In this document: positions 1 to 13,734 of the stretch, piece by piece
How the letters are laid out: every line of letters begins with the position of its first letter
Numbering within the stretch: position 1 is the first letter of the stretch
Source: Himantopus leucocephalus
Taxonomy: Eukaryota; Chordata; Aves; Charadriiformes; Recurvirostridae
Length of the DNA: 64,000 bases
Reading direction: 5' to 3'
Assembly (NCBI GenBank): GCA_003993805.1
Contig: RSEF01000001.1
Span: forward strand, 148,698,538 to 148,762,537
Program-made: the position numbers and the translations under genes
The notes under the pieces: model-generated
Database searches by the model: none
Seen by the model: only the letters and a program-made list of their open reading frames with translations
What the model was told of the DNA's origin: nothing

Positions 1-3000
1 ATAAGCGTCCGTTGTTGATGAACGTGAAGCTGTGCTTGCTCTTCGGGCGGGATTGACACCTCCTTTGGGGACAGTGGGGTCTGTCTCCACCAGCACTTCC
101 ATACCTTCCTAAAACCTTCAGAGCGCAGTGCCATACAAACAAGAACAGTGAGGGATACTCACTGTGACAGTAGCCCTGGCAAGGTGAGGTTAGCTCTTAA
201 CCCACTGGAAAACAGTGCACCTTTTAAAGGACCACCTAACTGTGTCCTACAGGGCACTCTCTATGCTCAGGCCCACCTTTCTATGGAAGCTTGTTAAATA
301 TGTAGCAAAACAAAACAGGTAATAACTTGCTACAATGCGTTATGAGTTTCAGTAGGTTTATTTTTTCGTGTGTTGTTTTAGTTTTGTTTGCGAATGCATT
401 AGCAGGGCACAGTGGGAATTTTGCAGGCTGGTCAGGCTCAGCCAGGGGCACACAGTAGCTCAGCCTTGGTGAGAACTGAGGGGCGTAGGAGAAAGTTAAA
501 AGGTCCTCATCCTCGTAATAGTCTTTTTTCCTGCTTTTCACCCTGTAACAACTGAGAATTCTCATTCTGTTAATACTATTTTGATAATTAACGGTTCCAA
601 ATGTATGGTACTTTTCTCTCAAAGGCCCATTGCATTACAGCTATGACTATGCATGCTAACCCACACACATCTGCTTCCAAATTTTATGTTGCTTTCACTG
701 CTGGCAAAAAATCCTTACAGCTTCTGCAGAGCCCCAGCTGTATCTGTGTGCTGCGCTGGTTTCCCTTGGGTTGTTTTAGTGGGGAAGCGGAGTCCAAGAT
801 TTGGAAAACAGGTCTAGCTCCAACACAGCACAAAACCCACAAGATGGCTTAGATGAATGTTTCTTGGCTGGAGGAGTTTGAAAATCTATGGTGGCTGTCA
901 GCAGAGCCAATAAATTCTCCATCCTTGGCTTTTGGTAGTAACACAATGCTATCGGCCAGGTAAACGTCTGCTCTCTGGAGTTTATCTTCTATACAGAAGA
1001 TACATATCTATACAGAAGGTACCTTCTATACAAAGAAGAGTCTGCGAGCAGGTCTGTAGTGCGACTGAGAGCGAAGGAGCGGATTCTGACTGTGTTTACA
1101 TGAGGACAAATGCTAAGTGATTTAATAGCCTTATTAATTCAAACTGGAATGAGCAAATCTGGTGGTAAGGTCAGTGGGAAACAAACACTCAGCGTAATTT
1201 TTTACATTTAAAATGTGGGCCCTAAATTATGAAACAAGATACTCAAATCAAAACATGCGGTAACGTCCTGATTAATAATGTGTTTTCTTCAACAGCGGTG
1301 TACTACGAACTGACCTTTCAGGCATTTTGTAAAAAATTTTCCTGTATTTATTTCAAGCATAATTGTGCTGTGCTTGTGACTTTATGCCAGCGTAATGTAA
1401 ACCTAAGCAGCTGTAGGTGCACAGATAAGTAGACTATCAAAAGCTTTCTTGTGCATCTTGTGTTAGTAAGGGCAAAGAAAAAAAGTACTGTTTTTATTTA
1501 TTTTGGGGGTTGCAAAGGCAATGGGGTGGTGTTGTCTACCACAGGTCTGTACGGCAAGCCCAGGGCTACAGCGAAAGAGTTGTCTGCTGAGAGGCTGTGC
1601 TATCTGACGAGAGAAGTGTCTGGGAGCAGGACAGAGCGGTCCCTCAGGGAGCAGTGGGATACAGCTTGGACAGCCATTTTCTAGACTTGCCTCAAGCAAT
1701 TCACCGCAGGTGGGTAAAAAGGGAACAGACAGTTTACAAGGGGCGATCATCTGTAAAATCACACGGCATCTGAAGTACCGTATGTGCTGTAACACAGAAG
1801 AGGTATTAAGCAGAAGATAAATGACAGTCCTTTTCCCTCCACAGCCCTCTGATTTATTGTTGTATTCTTTTGCGACGTTAATAGGCGTTTAGTGTCTCAT
1901 TTGCCTTTGTAGAGCACTTGTCCTCCTCTAGTGCCAGTCCTGCCGGGCCGAAGGGCAGAAGGGGCAGTAGCTACCACAAAGCAGCACGAGGAGAGAAAAA
2001 CACTGAAGAAAAATAGGAAAACATGGTGAGAAACCTAACAGTGGTGACAGCAGAGGCTGACTGTGTGCCTTCACGGCTTTCCTCTCAGCTCGCTCCTGAG
2101 TCCCAAGGAGGGAGACGAGCACCTTCAAGAGGAAGGTCAGTGGGTTGAGCTGAAGGCTGGGGCTGCAGAGCTCCCTCTGTCAGCTGTCCCTCTGGAGAGG
2201 AGCTCTTTCAGGGACAGGCTTCTAAAGGCATGGTGACAGTGTGGTGAGATGGATGGTTAGCTCATCGCTAAGTTCAGTAACGTTTAGCACACATAAGTTC
2301 CTATTGCAAAAAACTTAAATTGGTTGTGTGAGGTGATACGGTTGAAACGATTAGCTAGTCTGGAACATATCCCGGCTTTCTGCCTCCAGTGGGATAAATG
2401 GGCTGTGTCAGTGCCTCTCCCCTCTCCTTTCCCCTTCTTTCTGTGCCCTCCTGCCCTCTCTCTCTGCTAGGTTTCTGAGAAAGTTTTTATCTGGGTAATC
2501 TAAAGTTTTAAAAATTGTTTATCTTGTGCAGTCTGAAATGCTTCTTATCCTCTCACCCATGGTACAGTGAAAAAACAAGTAGGCACATTTTGTAAAGACA
2601 TCTTTAACAGAAGACATGATGGATGGCTCTTAGAATTACTTCTGTAACTACCAGAAGAATTGAAAATAAATGAGAACTTGAGACATGCGGTCATACTCTA
2701 ATAGTTGGCGTCTTAGTCTTTTAGCTTAGAGCTGAGGCTTGGGTACAGGAGTTTACTCCTGTCTTTGTTACGCAACTATTTGTATAAGACAACTGATCCA
2801 AGTAGAACTTGTTGATTCTCATCAGGAGCAATGATAGGAAACGATATATATAAAAAAAAAAGACTACAACTTTCTAGGTTGGTAGAATATCTTTGTTGGT
2901 TTGGAGTACTATACAATAAACTTGGTCTTAACAGATAGATATTTTAGATATCAGAAATGAATGTTTCTGTGTGCTTTTAAAGACTGCATATTGTTTTATT

Positions 3001-4320
3001 GTGTGCTTTTCTGCACACCCATAAAAGACTATATGGGAAAGAAAGAGTGAAATTAATTTCCAGAGAGAAGTGTTTCAGGATACTGGGCATTTTTCCACTG
3101 AACATCTCTGTGGAAATCTGGAAAAAAATGTTATTTCAGTTCTCTACAAGAAAATAATGCTCTAACTGTACTTCTCTTTCCCACCATCAATAAACTTGAG
3201 AAATTCTTCTCTAATTATTAACTAGTAGAAAAATGGAACTTATTTTGGAAAGAGCAATTTAGGAGATTATTTGCTTTTAAACAGAGTACTCTTGGAAGTT
3301 TGAACTGTGGATGGTATTTGTACTATTGTCGTTGGTCTGCTTTCAGATAGAAGGCAGATTTAGCCTTTTGGAAAAGATGTGGGAGGAGGATAGCGTTAAC
3401 TATATCATTGCAATCTATGGATGCTCTTTACATTTCTCTATTGCATGCTTCTATGTGTAGTCCACTTGTAGCCTGAATGCCTTCTGCGTCGGACAGACTG
3501 GCAATAACCAAGTCCCTAATGGACTTGAAAGAGCTCTGGCTCTTTTCATGTTTTGGGTTATGGATGTTTTTTCGAGAGAAGACAGTAAAAGGCAGGGAAG
3601 TTTAAGTCATTATTAATTTAGATTGGTTTCTAATACTCACTGTTAGTTACATAACACCACAGTGCATCACAACTCAAAGTTCAACACGTCAGTGTTTATG
3701 ATGTGTATGTTATTGCTTCGTTTGGCATTTTATGCTCTGCAGTGCAGGAAAAAAAAACCCCACAAAATGCATGATCCTACTTTCAGTGAAGTTACTGCAA
3801 ATCTGCCATTCATTTTTGTGGGAGTTCATGTCTTTAGTAACAGAACTCATTGGGACGATTTACAGGGTAAATTTTTATAGTGCTGGAAACTGTTCTTGTA
3901 GAGGCTGGCACCGAATTAGCTGAAAACCAGTAGTAGTATAATTTAAAATTGCGACCGACTGTTGCTTGTTTCGTAATAGCACAGCATGTGCCCAGTTCCT
4001 AGGGGAAAAGGCTCTTGCTGCAGCAGCTGAAGAATGCAGCCTGTGATCTCCTTCTTCCCAGGGACGCTCCACCCAGCCCCATCGCTATAAATGGCAATTG
4101 GACTTCAGGGAATTACAGCAGGCAACGAGCTAAGCAAAGGCAGGTTCCTCTGCTGCTGACATTTTCACTGCTGGGCACGAAATTAATAAAATGCAGAAAT
4201 GACCTTGAGCTGTTTTCTGAACACTGCAAGGGCTGCAGCTTCATGTGGAGCACGGTCTGGACTCTGTAAGGATGGGTTGGTGCAGTGAAGGTGGTGGTGA
4301 TCTGACTGAGCTGGGTCGGA

Positions 4321-4620
4321 GCCACTTGTTTTAGGGGACCGTGGGAGGGGCTGCGGTTGAATGAACGCTCGGCCTTGGGAAACTTGTTGGCAAGTTTGCC
4401 ACAAAACCCCGTGTTTTATCAAGCGGCCGTGGAGGTCGCCACTGATGCGCGTGTTCGTCATGTTTCTGCTGCCTTGCTAGCAAAGGTCAGAGCTCGGAGG
4501 AAACGGAGTGGTGCTCAGCAGCCAGGGAAAACGGTATTTAAGGGAGGAATTCAGCTCATCTCACTGCGCGTCTGCAATTTAGCCACAGTGTAGACATAAA
4601 CCTCTGAGCTGGCCACCGTA
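4321..4620. promoter_or_regulatory. CpG-rich patch in intron 1
   Basis: I count about 17 CpG in these 300 bases, far above the one or two per 360 bases in intronic sequence near 24 kb. ACGGTATTTAAGGG at about 4531 is weakly TATA-like. No transcript start can be shown. Confidence 0.3.
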
Positions 4621-7058
4621 TACTCCCTCCCTGCATGGGAGGAAGTGGGGAAAAAGGCATTTCTGGAGTTTCACGCTTATCTCTGTAAACCAAATGAAAT
4701 TAATTGCTTCCCTAAAAGTTCCTGTTTCTCACCACTGGTTGGAAGTGGTACTTAGATAGAGATGCCTGTATTTTGAAAGCAATCCCACTGTAGGTCTGGT
4801 CTATCCCATAGCTATCTGTCAGCATTTGAAACGTCCATAAGTACTCTGCACTTTTGCCATTGTTGGCTTTAATTACGCTGTGAAACGGAAAGGGTAAAAC
4901 TTCACAAAGTCTAAGGGATTCCTCAAGGATAAGCTAATTCGTTTTGTAATGAATGATGTATGAGTAATAATAATAAAAGTAATAACACCAGTAACATACT
5001 CTTTCATTAATTCTGTGCTATGTGAGAAGTCAGGGAGGAAGTGTGTTTAATGTTTATTCAGTGAAGGGTTTGAATGGAGAAGTGTAAGGGAAGTAGCCTT
5101 CTGTGGAATAATAAACATAAAGTTATACATTGAACAGATGCTTCATTCTTTATTATTCCCTCAGTTTCCATCTGCAAGTATCATTGGATATTTGTATCCA
5201 TTTTTAGCAAAACATCTCTTGTGTATATAATTTATTCCGCCAGGGTCGTGTATTTCATCGTCAGTCCTGTAAGATACTGAATGCTTCTGTATGACCCGGA
5301 GCTGTATTAGGAGAAAATACTACTAAGGCAAATTTCAATTTTGCATTGTGTGGGTAACTAGGGACTCAAATACAGAAGTTCAGAGAGGGCTGAGAGCAGT
5401 CAGGACAGTGTTACCCTAGATATTTGCCACCAGCAGAAATGTTCCGGGTCCGTCCTGCGGCAGCCTTGGTCACCCCTGGGGAAGGATCAGCTCAGGGGGC
5501 TGCCTACAGTTTTCCTAATGCCAGGATTTCTAGCTGCACACTTCGAAGGAAGAACCCCTCAGGTCCTGAGAAAAGCAGAGTGATGAAAATGGCCTTAAAA
5601 TCATCAGATGGAATTAAAACGTGCATTTGAGTTCCTTTTCCCAGGTTCTCGCTTTCCAAAAGCGCAGAGAGCACACCTGCAGGCTTCTCTCTGCGACGGC
5701 TAGAGCTTTATGTATTCCTTATGTATTCCTTACATAAATACATACGCTAAAATGCGCCTGTACTTTCACATACCTCTTACTTTGCTTTAAAGCAAATACC
5801 GAATACCACAAAGTTAACTTGGAAAAAAATACTGTGAAATGTGTGTTACAAATACCTTTAAAAGTAATGTCTTCTTTTAGATAAGTACCCGGTTTTCAAC
5901 TTGGCCCCTGGAAAGCCATTCTTGTAGCTGAGGATATTTATTCTGTTCCATTTTTTGAATGGGATGCAGCTGTTGAATTCTTCAGACCTGAGTAAAGGCT
6001 CTTAGAGCTTTATTTATATCAGGTTTTTTTTCTGTCCTCCTCTAGTTCTGAACAAATAGCCACAACTTCAGCTAATGGAAATTGTACTGCAGCTAAGCTT
6101 ATAAAGTCCTGCTGCTTTGCTGGTGTGACTTTTCTGAAGAGCTGGACCCTTATGTGGAACATATGTGTAATTATATTAAAGAGTGTGAGTGTAACTTCCG
6201 AAGGAGGTTGGCACATGGTCGGCCCCCCCAGTGCAGCAGCTCCCGTAGGAGATCCCCAGGGATTCGGAGAACAAAGAGTACATCTAAGGCGATCAACCAC
6301 AATTAATCTGCAGCCCGTTAGAAGAACATTGCAATGATACTTAAGTGTATAATCCCTCTTATTTTAAAATACAGGATTATGGCTTGAGTTTCCTCTGAAT
6401 AAACTTTGTGATTATTAATGAGCTGTATCAAATAATCTCCTTTAGGTCATTAAAGGGCATAATGCAGATAAGAACTCTTTAGATCCCGTAAACCTCAAAA
6501 TTAATTTACTCTCTAGACCTCTATGTTACCAGAAATCTTGGACAGTAAGCTGAAATGCTGTGATATTTCAATGTTAGTAGAGTTTGAGAAAAGTTCAAAA
6601 GCAATACCCTGTGCTGCTGCGCGTCTGTGGGATGGGGAGCTCTTCATACAGCCATAGTGTGAGACCCAGCAGCAAACCTAACCTGGCAAGCAATTGTCGA
6701 TTTTCACAAGGATATTGCAGTGAAAGCTCTTTAACTTCCTCTGCCTGTGTGCCTTTTTTTAGCAAGAGTTTCGTACCGGCTCTTAAAACCCCTACTCTCG
6801 GTTCCTTCTTTTTTCACTAAGCGCTTTCCTCAATCAATAATGAAAAGTCAAATTCGAAGAGGTTTATGTGGGTCTTTCAGCTGACTAATGTATATTTTAA
6901 TTACAGTATTAATAATGTTGATAAGAGGAGGTGAACAGCTGCTGTGGCCACTTGACACAGACAGATTAAAATAATTGGATTGGGGACGTCTGCTAGATTG
7001 CCATTAAAAATTTTAAATAGGAGCAGAGAGCATTTGGCAGTCACCAACAAAAGCATAC

Positions 7059-7104
7059 GGGGGGAAGAGGAGAGAAGAAATAGAAGAGGAGGGTAAGAAG
7101 AGGA
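7059..7104 (+). repeat. purine-rich tract
   Basis: Forty-six bases of G and A with only two interruptions by T, directly upstream of a CpG-rich patch. Confidence 0.85.
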
Positions 7105-7200
7105 CATTGGACAGCTTTCATGCTGTTCATTCATCTAAAAATAGGGTTTCAGTCTGCCTCTGAGTTTGTTTATGTTTATGTTGTTAGTTTGGAGGCTGTG

Positions 7201-7620
7201 GATGGAGACGTGTCTTTTCAAATGCTTTGGGAGCAGGGCCTGCTCTCCTTACGCTTTAAGTTTCGGGAACGGGACTTGGAGCCTTGCAGACACGTGTGTG
7301 GTGGAGTGCGTGGGGAGCTGCTGCGAGCTTCTCCTTGGCCCCGCTGTTCCCTCCGGGAGCTGGACGATGTCCTTGCTGCACCCTCTTCTCACCAAATACT
7401 CTTGTAAAATATAGCACATCATTTTCCAAACCATCATTTGAATCCGTAGTTGTGTGTATGCGCTGCGTCCTGCCCGGGAGATCTAAACGTGCCCAAAGAT
7501 GGGAGTTTGCCCTTGCGATTCAACCACCAGTAACGTGTGGGCTGTGCCTAACGCCGGACGCTGCTCCGCACACGTGGATTTTAGAACGTCAATAACGGGC
7601 AAATCCACGGTACAGATTTT
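7201..7620. promoter_or_regulatory. CpG-rich patch in intron 1
   Basis: About 25 CpG in 420 bases, with 15 in the last 180. Several CACGTG or ACGTG E-box-like cores are present. It could be an unmethylated regulatory element or an alternative promoter, or only a GC-rich stretch. Confidence 0.35.
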
Positions 7621-8166
7621 CTAAAAGCAAAGCTGTAAAGTGGGGTTTTCAAGATACTGCAGTGACTCAGAATAATATGTTTGACTGCTTTCAAAAGTCT
7701 CAGAGAAAAGAATAGAGCATCCCCTTCTCCTGTTGTTCAGAGATTACAGCAGCACTAGCACGTCTGAGCAAAGCCAGCTTTGCTTCCCCCAGGACTGTGA
7801 GCACTTCTCTTTCGACTTTCCATCAGTTTACTGAAGTCTCTGCAACTCCTTCCGAGGTTTTCCTTTTCTAGAAACAGGGATGATGCTGCATGTTCTCTCT
7901 TAATTGATCTCACTGTACGGGCTTTTATTGGAGTCTAATATAACTTGTCAGAGTAGGTACGTCAGCTCTTTTGGAGTCATCAGTTTCTGCTAATAAGTAA
8001 CACTTAAAATCATGAGATTAGAAACCCAAGTTAAACATATTTAATTGGTTTTTACTTGCTTTCTGCTTTTTAGAGTTTCTGAGGCGCAGGCAGTCAGTCT
8101 CTGGAGCAGACGGGGTGTTCTGTGGTTACTGGACCAGACAGCTCAGATATAATTAAAATGCCTTAT

Positions 8167-8178
8167 TTGCATATGCAA
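8167..8178. promoter_or_regulatory. palindromic octamer-like site
   Basis: TTGCATATGCAA is a perfect 12-base palindrome related to POU-dimer sites, flanked by ATTT on one side and an AATTAAAA homeodomain-like stretch upstream. Confidence 0.3.
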
Positions 8179-9070
8179 CTCGCTGTCGATTCTATATTTT
8201 CACAGGTTTTAGGATCACACCAAGCGTAAATCTAATTGAGGTTTTTGTACTTCACTTATTTATTTTTATTTTTGAGTGAACTGTGTCGTCCGAGCTTAAT
8301 GCGTATAACCTCGCATGGCTCTGGATACCCAGTTTATCTCTGGGGCTCCCCAGTGGAGTTTAAAAAAAATGCAGGAAAGGCTAAAGTAGTCAGCATTTTT
8401 CAATTACTTCTCGTGGAAATACAAAAATGAAATGTGTTTTTATTCAAAATAGCTCTGCCGTGTCTCCTGGAAGCTATTCTACAGGGGTTTTTTTATACCC
8501 CAGGTTCTTTTTAATGAGCCGAAAGGCACTTTTCATGGTGCCGTGCCGTCCCTGGAGGTACAGGACGGGGTCTGTCGCAGGAACCCCTGCTCACCAGGGG
8601 AAAGGCAGCCAAGCACACAAGGCGATTGAATCGCAGCTCCCACGATGAGGCACACCGGAGCGTTTGGGACTGAAACCATCTTTCTCAGCTGCAAACTTTT
8701 TTGAACTTTTTGACCAAGGCATCATTTTTTTCCACAGAAAACATAGCTTTCATGAGTGTTTTTTAAGACAAAACCCTGATTCTTTCCACTGAAAAAAGAT
8801 TTTAGGTCAATTCTGTTTCTGAAGCTATTTTTGACAGTCCCGTGAGGCTTTTGTGGCCAGCATTGGTTATTGGTGTAACAAGACATCAGCCAGAGGAATT
8901 CTCAGCTGCCTGCTAATTTGGTTCTCCTAATCCTGCACCGCTCCAGAGTGAGAGTCAAGTCCTTGGAATTTGGCATAATTAAGAAACAAATTAAAAGTCC
9001 CATGCTGCATATCTGTGAATGATGGAGGATATCAAAATCACTTAACCAGTCTCTCAATGAGAGTTTAGGC

Positions 9071-9419
9071 CAGGCTCAGTGTAAAGTTTTAAGATCAATA
9101 TTTTTGAATCCTCTGGGAAGAGATGAATTCAAAGCAGACAACAGAAGTAGTTAATTTTCTTCCATTTTGTTGCTGATAGGGTATATTTTCTGAAACCTCT
9201 CCATAAACTGTGAACATTTCATATTACAACATTTCATCCTGAANCCCAGGCTCAGTGTAAAGTTTTAAGATCAATATTTTTGAGTCCTCTGGGAAGAGAT
9301 GAATTCAAAGCAGACAACAGAAGTAGCTAATTTTCTTCCATTTTGTTGCTGATAGGGTATATTTTCTGAAACCTCTCCATAAACTGTGAACATTTCATAT
9401 TACAACATTTCATCCTGAA
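9071..9419. repeat. 173-base tandem duplication split by one N
   Basis: Copy one (9071-9243) and copy two (9247-9419) are both 173 bases and differ at about two positions (A/G in the GAxTCCTCTG segment, T/C in AGTAGxTAAT). A single N at 9244 followed by CC separates them. The near identity, equal length and lone N suggest an allelic or overlapping-contig join, although a real recent duplication is possible. Confidence 0.93.
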
Positions 9420-9695
9420 TAGCATATTTTTAAATATAAAGCTGTGCATTACTGAAAAAAAGTAGTTTGAAATATGGAAACATAATTCCTCTGATGTACT
9501 GGTAGCTCATATAAATGATATAAAAATAAGATGATCTAGGTGTAGACAGTGTACTCCAAAGCACCCTGATTTTATTTTTTTTTTCAGAGAACACTTAGTT
9601 ATTGAATAACCTGAAGAACCCCAGTTCAAAGCAGAACTCAACAAGTACTGCCGGACTTCTCAGTTTCTGAGAAGAAAACCCTTGCTGCAACCTAT

Positions 9696-9721
9696 GGTTC
9701 CAATAAATAGGAATTGGAACC
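9696..9721. repeat. 9-base inverted repeat
   Basis: GGTTCCAAT and ATTGGAACC flank an eight-base spacer; a further TAGTTCCAATATATAG copy follows directly. Confidence 0.8.
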
Positions 9722-10260
9722 TATAGTTCCAATATATAGTTCAAATATAGTTTCACATTTTTTATCCAAGGTAAAGGAACATGACCTTGTCTAGAGCTCA
9801 TAAATACAAGGGGCACAGCCTAGTTAGATTCTTCACAGCCACTCTATTTTGTCTTTCTGCAGGCCACCAATAAAGGTTGGTGATTTTTAGCTCCTTTGCT
9901 TGCACGGCAGCTGCTGTGCAGAGTCGGGAAATGGCAGTTCCGTCATTGCGTGGTTCAAGTGAGCAGGTTCATGAAGGAGCACGTCCCCATTTCCAATTAT
10001 ATATAAGTAGCAGAGTTTTGCTCGTTGGAGGAAACTCAAAGAATAATGGCACAAGGGACACATGGGCTGAAGAAACTTATTTTTGAAGAAAGATTGCAAG
10101 AACCACAAATGTACAGCATTGTTACGAGGTGACTAGCAGGACACTGATCTCTGGCTACAGCATTTTGACAGGGAGAGAGAAATCTAAGGTCAGTGCCCTG
10201 GGTTTGTGTTGGGATGTAAGCACCATACTTTTCTGAGAAGGTTATTCAGCTCTCTTTGCA

Positions 10261-10620
10261 GCTGAGACAGTTCTTTCCCTTGGACGTCTTGTGTGGTGTG
10301 ACGCTGAGTGTGCCACACGCTGGTGGTCCTGAGCGCCGCTCAGCCCTGGGTAGTGGCGTGGAATGAGACTGGGAATGGAGGTGAGGAGCTGCATGATTTG
10401 AGGATTTGATGTCCAGTCTGAGAGGCACTGAACATGCTGAGGCCTGTGCAGTGATTTCCCTGGGCTTTGGATAGGTTCGGAAATGAGGCACATCCAATAT
10501 CTGCGTTTGCTGCTACCAGGCAGGTACCGGTGGCCAAGGTGCGGAGCCGGGAAGGGCTGCGGGGGTTTCTGAGCTGTGAGCACAGGCTCTCGTAGCCTGG
10601 CAGGTGGGGGGCTGTTCAGC
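10261..10620. promoter_or_regulatory. moderately CpG-rich patch in intron 1
   Basis: About 13 CpG in 360 bases, densest at 10500-10570. Its GC content explains the long stop-free antisense frames here, which show no recognisable protein. Confidence 0.25.
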
Positions 10621-11100
10621 CTACCTCGACTTAGAGATGCACAAAGCATCTGGGTGGATATATGAAAAAAAATAAAAAAAAATTACTTACATAATCTCCC
10701 TTGTTGTTGCCGTGAACTCTAGCCAGTGGTTTCTCCTGCTCCGTGAGCAATCTGCCGAAGTGCTAAGTCGTGCCAGCCGAGAAACAAAGTTGTCGCTCTG
10801 AACGATGACTTGGTGAAATGCCACGTAGGGCAGAGCTGCCATCAGAATCATTGGTGATTCACTGTTTGTTTTTCACAAATTTCCTACGCTCCCTGCCCAC
10901 GCACTATAGATGACAGCATTGTGTATGGGGACTGTGAACATGACAGACATTATTTATGAAGCCTTTATCAAGGATTTATTTATTTATTTTTTGCCCTAGC
11001 AAACTGTGTAAAATGCTCAGGCTCTGTGTTGCTGTTGTCAAAACTGTGCGGGAAATACAGCCGGCCTGCCTGTTTGAGGAGAAAGTTTTCAAAGGTGTGT

Positions 11101-11600
11101 TTTAAAAAGCTGCAAACTAACTGCGTGAGAAGGTGAGGCAGAAACCACCGAGTGCTCCTCGCTGTGCTCCAAGGAGCCACGGCAGCTGCATCCAGCACTC
11201 TCTTGGCTGCTCCCGAGAGGGAGAGTCTGGACAGTTACAGTCAGTTTTTGAGCTTGCACAGCCGCAGGGGAGAAGGATTTTTGAGGGGAGACAAGCCCCT
11301 TCCTCACCGCTCCTTGCACTCTCTCGGCACAACTCCTCCGGAATAAGAAGCAGGGAACCTGGTCACAACTTGGCTCCGTGACTGGGCTTTCCCCTGGGCT
11401 GGGCTCTCGGCTTGCTTCGAAGCGGAGAAATGAAAAGATCAAATTTTTCCCCCTTAGATTCATGACGTCTGGCAACAAAAGGTGTCCTGGGAGTCGCAGC
11501 TGCTCCAGCTGGGCTCTCTCAGACACTCGGTACACAGCTTCAGGACAGCGACGTTATTCTTACCCTATACTTATTTTGCAAAACGACGTAGTCGGATTCA
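11101..11600. promoter_or_regulatory. CpG-rich patch in intron 1
   Basis: About 21 CpG in 500 bases, open in several frames on both strands. The 148-codon antisense frame at 11089-11535 has no familiar domain. Regulatory use is possible but unproven. Confidence 0.28.
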
Positions 11601-13416
11601 GGTTCTTAATTCAGATCTGGTTTGATCAAATACTAAAGGACGCTGAAGACGCAAGGGAACTTAGTTAATGGGTAAGGAAACCAAGTAATCTTGTACGTAG
11701 TGTGGTGGAGATAAGTGTGATGGAGAACATGTGCTGAGTGTGGTGGTCATGGTGACATCGGGTTTAATTTTTTTGTGCTTTAGTTATGTTTGAAGGAAAC
11801 AGAACAGCTTTGACTCAGTGGGGGGAAAAAAAACTGGCACTACTGACCACTTACCAGGCTCTGGAGACCCATCAGCAAACTGAGAGCCCTCAAATACAGG
11901 TTGTTTTCAGACCAGTTTCATGACCTTGCCTGTTTTCATAGTTGGACCGAGAGGAATGAAACTGCAGAATGAGAAGTGGTGTCACATTTTTAAACCAAAC
12001 TGCATAATTAGGCTGATTTGTATGTGAGTGGCTTCGTCAGGTGGCTTGCTTTGAAGTCTGCGGTGACACTTTTATCCTTTTCTGTATGCTCTGTGCATGA
12101 AGGCTCTGTAACCTTGGCAGTTGTGAGCAAAATACGCTGAGGATAAAGGCTTCTCGAAAGCTGATGGCACGACAGCTGCAGCTGCATAGGTTCAGTTTGG
12201 CAAATAACAGTTTTTGTAAGCATCAGTTTTTATGGCCATGACTGTGTTATTGTTGCGTTTTTGAATTTGGGTTAGCTGTGTAGAAGAAAGTAGAGACCAA
12301 GAGCTGTTCATCTTCTGGCTCGGTCCGTCAGGAGCTTGTAACTCTAGCAATTGTTTCTGTTTTTCATAACAGTGGGAACTTTATGGGCTATTTTTCCCTT
12401 TCTCTGTCCAAAATAAATGTGCTGCTTAAAAACAAAGAAAGAAGTCGCGGGCTGTCTGGCAGGCACGCAGTTTGCACTTGGGGTGCCTCAGGTTGGCGGG
12501 CCAGTTTACAAAAGTTACCTTTCTCCTGAAAATGAATGTTGCAGCACAGTGGTTTTATTTGCATGGATCCATTTTGCATTTCTTGCTTTGGAGTGCCACG
12601 TTTTTAACAAGCCTCCATGTTAATAGGCAATGATGAACATCAGTGTGCTCTTTAGGGGTCTTTCCAGGTATGTACACTGATCCATCAGTCTGACCTATAC
12701 CTATTCAGAGCAGTTTGTGTAGTTCCAGTGTAGCTGAGATGGTTTCCTAAAAAATATTTAAACTCTAGTTTGGTATTTAACTTAATGGCAAATCAGCAGA
12801 TTCAGCATGCAAGCAAGATATTTTTTTATAAGAAATGCTGAAGTAGTGCTTCTGAGTAAGCTGAAGTATTGTCCTTTGCTGTGCATTGCAAGAAGAGAGC
12901 ACACACTGTTTCAATCCATAGAAAACAAAGGAAAAATAATTACATAGATAAACAGTAATGATAATACTTGTGAGTGCAAAGCCACCTCTTTGTACTCACA
13001 ATATTTTCCCTAATTATTAGACTTTCTGTGTTTTCTGAACTTTTCCGTAGAGAACTGTCTTTGGAGGGTCTTCAGGAGAGCAACAGAGTCATCAAAACGG
13101 CTGCCGATATTGGTGGAATTTGATATCCCAGATCTTAAAAAAACCCAAAACAAAGCAAGAAACGCAATCCCAATAAACTGGAGTAGATTGGCAGAGCACT
13201 GCAACTCATTTAGTGGCACAGACTTGTCCCAGGCTGCCTGCCATCGGTGCGTAGGAGAGGGTAGTGATTGCAAGCGTGAACACAGTGTAAGAGGGGTCAA
13301 ACCACAATGGAAGTGTAGAGTGGTTTTGTAGCAAATCAAGTGAAAACTCCTAATCCCTAAAAGCTAATTGCTTACTTTCTGCATGTTTGAAATGTGCCTG
13401 TCCCTGCCTCCGAGAG

Positions 13417-13430
13417 GCATGCATGCATGC
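13417..13430. repeat. GCAT repeat forming a 14-base palindrome
   Basis: Three and a half GCAT units, self-complementary over all 14 bases. Confidence 0.9.
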
Positions 13431-13734
13431 AAACTCTGCGTCGCTGACACCTGCGACGCTGCTGGCTGGCGATACAAACTCATGACTTAAAGGAAACTTC
13501 CTTAAATAAGAAAATGTCTCATACAGCACATTTATTTCATCCCAGGTTGTGAAAGAGAGAACATGCACGAGGGAGCACACACGGTCGCCGTGCAGAGTGA
13601 GTGGGTAGTTGCTGTTGGAGGTGTCCAAAGTCAGATCTGAGAGTCGCCATTCACCTAATGAGCTTGCAGGTCCTTCTGGAGGGAGCTGACAATCTCTGCC
13701 AAGGTTCAATGTAGTAGCCGGGGTAGATGTTAGA

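Noticed and set aside
9949..9965. GGTTCAAGT as a tRNA B box
   Set aside because: No A box at the right distance and no cloverleaf pairing.
10242..10649. 135-codon antisense, Pro/His-containing frame considered as an amelogenin relic
   Set aside because: It lacks the signal peptide and the P/Q/H repeats of AMEL, and the composition follows local GC content.
11089..11535. 148-codon antisense open frame
   Set aside because: Lies in a GC-rich, CpG-rich patch where stops are rare, and several frames are open on both strands.
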